From positions 1 through 51,444 of the forward strand of contig URYE01000010.1 of the NCBI GenBank assembly GCA_900551945.1: a stretch of 51,444 nucleotides of DNA. Direction: 5' to 3'. The translations under genes were made by a program, and so were the position numbers. The stretch is from an uncultured Eubacterium sp. (GTDB lineage: Bacteria; Bacillota; Clostridia; Lachnospirales; Lachnospiraceae). Shown here in pieces: positions 50,742-51,444 of this stretch. Position 1 is the stretch's first letter. Every line of letters starts with the position of its first letter. Under the pieces are notes generated by a model. That model ran no database searches. It was given only the letters and a program-made list of their open reading frames with translations, and was not told where the DNA came from.

Positions 50742-51124
50742 AATATTGTTTAATGATTTAATGCTTTTATTATATAATGGGAAAGTTTAAGACATAGATA
50801 ATCTTTAAAACTTGCTTATAAATATATAATAGATATTAAGATTTTTGTAATTGTATGTAAATATATAAATATTAGATAAATGTACTTGAATATGAATGTA
50901 TTATTAATATGTTTAATTGTTTTTATATTAGGTTTTTGTATTTTTATTATATTTAGTAATAGGTAGTAAGGTGTTTGAATTTAATTTGTGGTATTAATGT
51001 TTAATGTTGTATTTTATAATATAACAAGGTATAGTGGTTTTGAGTGCTGGTAAGTACAATATATAGTACATTATAAAGACGAAGAGAAAAGACTCAAAAA
51101 AACTCGAAAAAAATAAAAAAAGTG
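50742..51124. other. AT-rich region upstream of the rRNA operon, no supported gene
   Basis: About 380 nt of AT-rich sequence. The only frame worth noting is 50892-50966, a 24-codon hydrophobic peptide (MNVLLICLIV at the start) without a ribosome binding site, which I do not call. A-tracts at 51085-51120 just before the rRNA -35 look like UP elements. Confidence 0.5.
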
Positions 51125-51153
51125 TTGACATTTATGGGTGGTGATGGTAATAT
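51125..51153 (+). promoter_or_regulatory. rRNA operon promoter with UP-like A-tracts
   Basis: TTGACA (51125-51130) and TAATAT (51148-51153) are 17 nt apart, with a TATAAT also at 51151. Upstream are several A-runs between 51090 and 51120, as in UP elements. It lies about 245 nt before the mature 16S end. Confidence 0.8.
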
Positions 51154-51270
51154 AATCAAGTCGCCGCAAGACACGGCAACAAAAAATAAACAAAACAATT
51201 AAATATCAACTCGATAATAATTGATAAGTTTATAAAAGAACATTGATAATTGAACAGTAAAACAACCTTG

Positions 51271-51289
51271 AAAATTCTTTGAGAATTTT
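51271..51289 (+). promoter_or_regulatory. 16S leader hairpin with boxA-like sequence
   Basis: AAAATTCT-TTG-AGAATTTT is an 8-bp perfect stem in the transcribed leader, overlapping TTCTTTGAGAA, which resembles the boxA antitermination element (TGNTCTTTGAAAA). Processing stems for RNase III would involve the flanking leader and the 3' side outside the window. Confidence 0.45.
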
Positions 51290-51394
51290 TAATCTAAAGC
51301 GAATTGTTATTTATATAACATCCTTTAAAACAGTAAATAAACGTTTGTTAGAAACGGATATTTAAGCTAGTTAGTTTAACTGACTGGATAAACT

Positions 51395-51444
<50 letters not shown>

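Noticed and set aside
50892..50966. 24-codon hydrophobic peptide upstream of the rRNA operon
   Set aside because: There is no ribosome binding site and the AT-rich composition alone produces such frames.
1..51394. tRNA genes
   Set aside because: No GGTTCRA T-loop with matching acceptor stem was noticed in the intergenic regions; a tRNAscan run would be decisive.

Overview
The window looks like chromosome from an AT-rich, low-GC Gram-positive of the class Clostridia, most likely a Lachnospiraceae relative. The support is AddAB recombination nuclease instead of RecBCD, McsA-McsB-ClpC protein quality control, a TIGR04086-type membrane protein next to dnaG, rpoD followed by trmK, strong AGGAGG-type ribosome binding sites, many TTG starts, and a 16S rRNA 5' end of clostridial type at the right edge. 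Family assignments are from reading motifs; no database search was possible.

Layout. 1-1000: end of a Nudix gene and a convergent membrane-anchored protein. 1056-8493: addB-addA. 8645-10537: a small unknown gene and release factor 3. 10724-12198: a BlaI-type repressor with two operators over its own promoter, and an M56 (BlaR1-like) protease whose natural start codon appears to have become ATA. 12305-14827: PHP phosphoesterase, zinc phospholipase C-like protein, DUF1653 protein. 14870-18895: citrate synthase, then ddl-murF for the D-Ala-D-Ala end of peptidoglycan. 18908-19125: a very large inverted repeat enclosing two hairpins. 19400-23619: a compact Tad/Flp-like locus with three tiny single-TM peptides, a divergent CpaF-like ATPase, a double-length TadB/C-like membrane protein and two TadE-like proteins. 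23806-31574: a CNNM/CBS protein on the minus strand, then the TIGR04086 protein, dnaG, rpoD, trmK and a TGS-uridine kinase fusion. 31795-35782: prephenate dehydrogenase with a small membrane protein, and an EF-G paralogue with degenerate G motifs. 36029-38223: unknown small proteins, one Pro-rich with 12-residue repeats and one Gly/Cys-rich. 38442-43642: a GT2-GtrA glycosyltransferase, phosphodiester glycosidase, membrane protein and MOP-family flippase. 43683-49851: mcsA-mcsB-clpC (without ctsR), an 'endosialidase'-type protein and radA. 50003-50638: a soluble methyl-accepting signalling domain. 51125-51444: rRNA promoter, leader and start of 16S.

The most unusual parts are: (1) the minimal Tad-like locus, whose pilin-like peptides share IIxxY at residues 4-8 and have no leader, with no prepilin peptidase, secretin or TadV/TadZ visible; (2) the ~220-nt fold-back element just upstream of it; and (3) three families of long intergenic hairpins, mostly at convergent gene ends, that share apical cores between otherwise unrelated stems. 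Smaller points of interest are the ATA start of the M56 gene, repeat-bearing insertions in AddA, and several hairpins placed at or over ribosome binding sites.
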